Part shown: positions 61,648 through 64,000 of the stretch, piece after piece
Layout of the letters: every line of letters starts with the position of its first letter
Numbering within the stretch: the first letter of the stretch is position 1
Assembly: GCA_949372605.1 (NCBI GenBank)
Contig: CASIAE010000009.1
Span: 1 to 64,000 of the forward strand
DNA from: an uncultured Flavobacteriaceae bacterium
GTDB lineage: Bacteria > Bacteroidota > Bacteroidia > Flavobacteriales > Flavobacteriaceae
Direction of reading: 5' to 3'
DNA: 64,000 nucleotides
The notes under the pieces: generated by a model
Databases searched by the model: none
Seen by the model: only the letters and a program-made list of their open reading frames with translations
Told to the model about the DNA's origin: nothing
Translations under genes and position numbers: made by a program

Positions 61648-63008
61648 AGGGTATTGTTAGTGGACTTAATTGTATTCATGCAGACTATGATAATGACGGA
61701 AATATTGATATTTTTATTTTAAGGGGAGCTTGGCTTGGTAGTGGTGGAAATCATCCTAACTCACTTCTTAAGAATAATGGTGATGGTACTTTTACAGATG
61801 TAACAAAAGTTGCCGGACTACTCTCTTTTCATCCCACTCAAACAGCCGCCTGGGCTGATGTTAACAACGATGGATTCCTTGATCTTTTTATTGGAAATGA
61901 ATCAGGGAAAAGTCAGTCACATCCATGCGAGCTTTATATAAATCAAAAAAACGGAAGGTTTTTAGAACAATCTACAAACTATAATCTTTCTTCTATTAAA
62001 GGCTTTATTAAGGGTGTTGTTTTTGGCGATATTAATAATGATAATTGGCCAGATCTTTATCTCTCTGTAATGGGGGGTGCTAATTTATTATTCAGAAATG
62101 ATTTTGGAAAATTTAAAGATATTTCGAAAATAGCTGGTGTTCAAGGACCTAATTTTAGCTTTCCAACTTGGTTTTGGGATGTAAATAATGATGGATTCAT
62201 TGATATTTTTGTAGCCAGTTACGATACTAGTAATTTAAAAAATCTAGCTGGTGATTTTGCGAAAGAAATACAAGGGGATGAAGTATTGTCAAATAAATCT
62301 AAGCTCTTCATTAATAATGGTGATGAAACATTTAGTGATCAAAGTAAAAATTATAATATAGATATAAGCTTGTATGGTATGGGTAGTAATTTTGGTGACC
62401 TTGATAACGATGGGTGGTTAGATTTCTATATAGGAACAGGATCTCCTGAATTTACCTCTGTTATTCCTAATAGAATGTTTAGAAACTTAGATGGTAAATC
62501 CTTTGAAGAAGTTACTTCAGCGGGTGGATTTGGACACATTCAGAAAGGACACGGTGTGGGTTTTGCCGATTTGGATAATGATGGTGATCAAGATATTTAT
62601 ACAGTTCTTGGTGGAGCTTATGAAGGAGATAACTATCCTAATATTTGTTTTGAAAACCCTATTTCAAATAATAATTGGATTATACTAAAGCTCGAAGGAG
62701 TTGAGTCAAACCGCAGTGCTATTGGGACTCAGTTAAAGCTTGATTTAGAAAACGGCAGAAGTATTTATTATTCGATTAATACTGGTGGAAGTTTTGGGGC
62801 AAACAGTTTGCAAGCTGAAATAGGCATAGGAAGTATTAAATTAATTGATACCTTAACAATCATGTGGCCTAATTCAAAAGCTCAAATTTTTAAAAGAATA
62901 GAAGGAAATAAAAAATATAAGCTAGTTGAAGGGGGAAATAAATTAATTGAAGATCCATATCACAAGATTCAATTAACGGGGGGGGAGATAATGCATCACC
63001 AGAATTAA
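61641..63008 (+). pseudogene. 5'-truncated FG-GAP/VCBS repeat protein with ASPIC/UnbV domain
   Basis: Frame open from GLKGIVSGLNCIHADYDNDGNIDIFILRGAW; repeats such as DVNNDGFIDIFVASY, DLDNDGWLDFYIG; WIILKLEGVESNRSAIGTQLKLDLENGRSIYYSINTGGSFGANSLQAEIGIG. Confidence 0.82.
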
Positions 63009-63717
63009 CTCTTCAAATAAAAATCCTTTTAATACTATTCGGTATTGATGGACTTTTGCTATACAATTATCCACAAAGTCTATATCTTAACGCTTGGAGG
63101 TTTATTTTCTTTTGAAGAAAAGAAAAGTTATTATCTTTCTGTTTTTAGAGACTCTAGATCGTCCTGATGAATTAACTGATAATCAGTTCTTAGACCTGTT
63201 TAGATTGTATCTTTTTAATTTATTTATTTTTGTCTTTTTTTATTTCATAGATCATGTTATGATAATGCCCTTAATACCTCATTGATTTTACAACATAGGT
63301 TATTATTTTCTTAACTTCTTTTACTTCTTCTAAACATTTGCAGTTTAGGGATCAATATTTAGCTACATCATCTATATCAATTTACAGCCCCTGAATTAAT
63401 AAATGATCGTGATTTATAGTTGAGGTATTTAACCATTCCAATTTGACTCTTCTGTCCATTATGTGATCTTTTAGTTTATGATGTATGCAAATTACTGTGG
63501 TGAAGTTCTATTTGAAAATCTTCAAAATTGAAGCAAAGTAGGTTTTAATGTTAATAATTGATATCATTTATTTATGGTTGTTTTTATGATACATCATAAA
63601 AACTTTCAAAAATCGATTTAAGACAGCTAAGATTTAGTATACAAAAAACTTAAACTTGTCTAATTTTCATTTTAGTGTAAAAACAGCTTTGTATATTTAA
63701 TTAATAAATTAGATATT

Positions 63718-64000
63718 ATGAAAAAAATACTTCTTCTTATAATGTTAGGTTCTATGGTTTCTTTTGGACAAAATTATTCTCTAATATCAAAAGACATAAA
63801 CTACTTTGGAAAGGATTTTTTTAGACTTGAAGGCACCCTAATCTCAGACTCTCTCAAAGAGAACCGTTACGACAGATTACCTATTTCGTATAAAGAGATT
63901 GTTAGAGAACCCGTCTGGGATTTGTCAAAATCATCAGCAGGAATGTCCATTCGTTTTCTTTCTAATTCAAAGAGTATAAATGTTAAATGGACAATTTTAA
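63718..64000 (+). CDS. SGNH/GDSL hydrolase, N-terminal part (runs off window)
   Basis: MKKILLLIMLGSMVSFGQ; LPISYKEIVREPVWDLSKSSAGMSIRFLSNSKSINVKWTIL. Confidence 0.75.
   Translation, partial: MKKILLLIMLGSMVSFGQNYSLISKDINYFGKDFFRLEGTLISDSLKENRYDRLPISYKEIVREPVWDLSKSSAGMSIRFLSNSKSINVKWTIL

Noticed and set aside
63094-63285. 63-aa hydrophobic ORF
   Set aside because: AT-rich, no recognisable family or start context; likely chance ORF in a decayed spacer.

Overview
AT-rich chromosomal window that looks like a marine-type Flavobacteriia (Bacteroidota), judged from gene families and gene order. No tools or database searches were used; family calls come from reading the translations. (A) ~1.5-22 kb is an accessory, catabolism-like island: PhoD-like phosphatase (frameshifted), SUMF1-domain protein without FGE cysteines, two exported sugar-type enzymes with Tat-like signals (Gfo/Idh/MocA; TIM-barrel isomerase), a DUF1800+DUF1501 pair whose DUF1501 member carries both a Tat-like signal and a T9SS C-terminal domain, a cytoplasmic Gfo/Idh/MocA, a lipoprotein sulfatase (CAPSR), TesB, RmuC, a Planctomycetes-like triad (DUF2231/cytochrome/LRR protein, DUF1501, PSCyt1-DUF1549-LamG-DUF1553) and an acetyl-xylan-esterase-like hydrolase. 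(B) ~22.0-23.6 kb is a decayed stretch with a dead serine beta-lactamase-like gene, a small HTH-like ORF, a VCBS-like fragment and a 49-bp direct repeat, ending at a tRNA-Phe gene. (C) ~23.8-61.1 kb is mostly conserved housekeeping: coaX, lptC, CorC-like, ppiD, GHMP kinase, HMG-CoA reductase, DPP-IV, POT transporter, lpxB, surE, S41 protease, rodA/mrdA/mreDCB, purH, an HMA/TonB receptor/HMA cassette, groESL, secG, lptE, sigma-54 activator, miaB. (D) ~61.2-64 kb is accessory again: a truncated beta-lactamase gene abutting a 5'-truncated FG-GAP/ASPIC-UnbV gene, then the start of an SGNH hydrolase. Several otherwise well-kept genes carry single-base frameshifts, which may reflect sequence error. 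No CRISPR array, transposase, prophage or rRNA was seen. The most interesting leads are the two DUF1501 modules, the Tat+T9SS protein, a terminator-like 17-bp hairpin inside the start of lptC, the HMA-TonB-HMA cassette and the two decayed beta-lactamase/VCBS regions.
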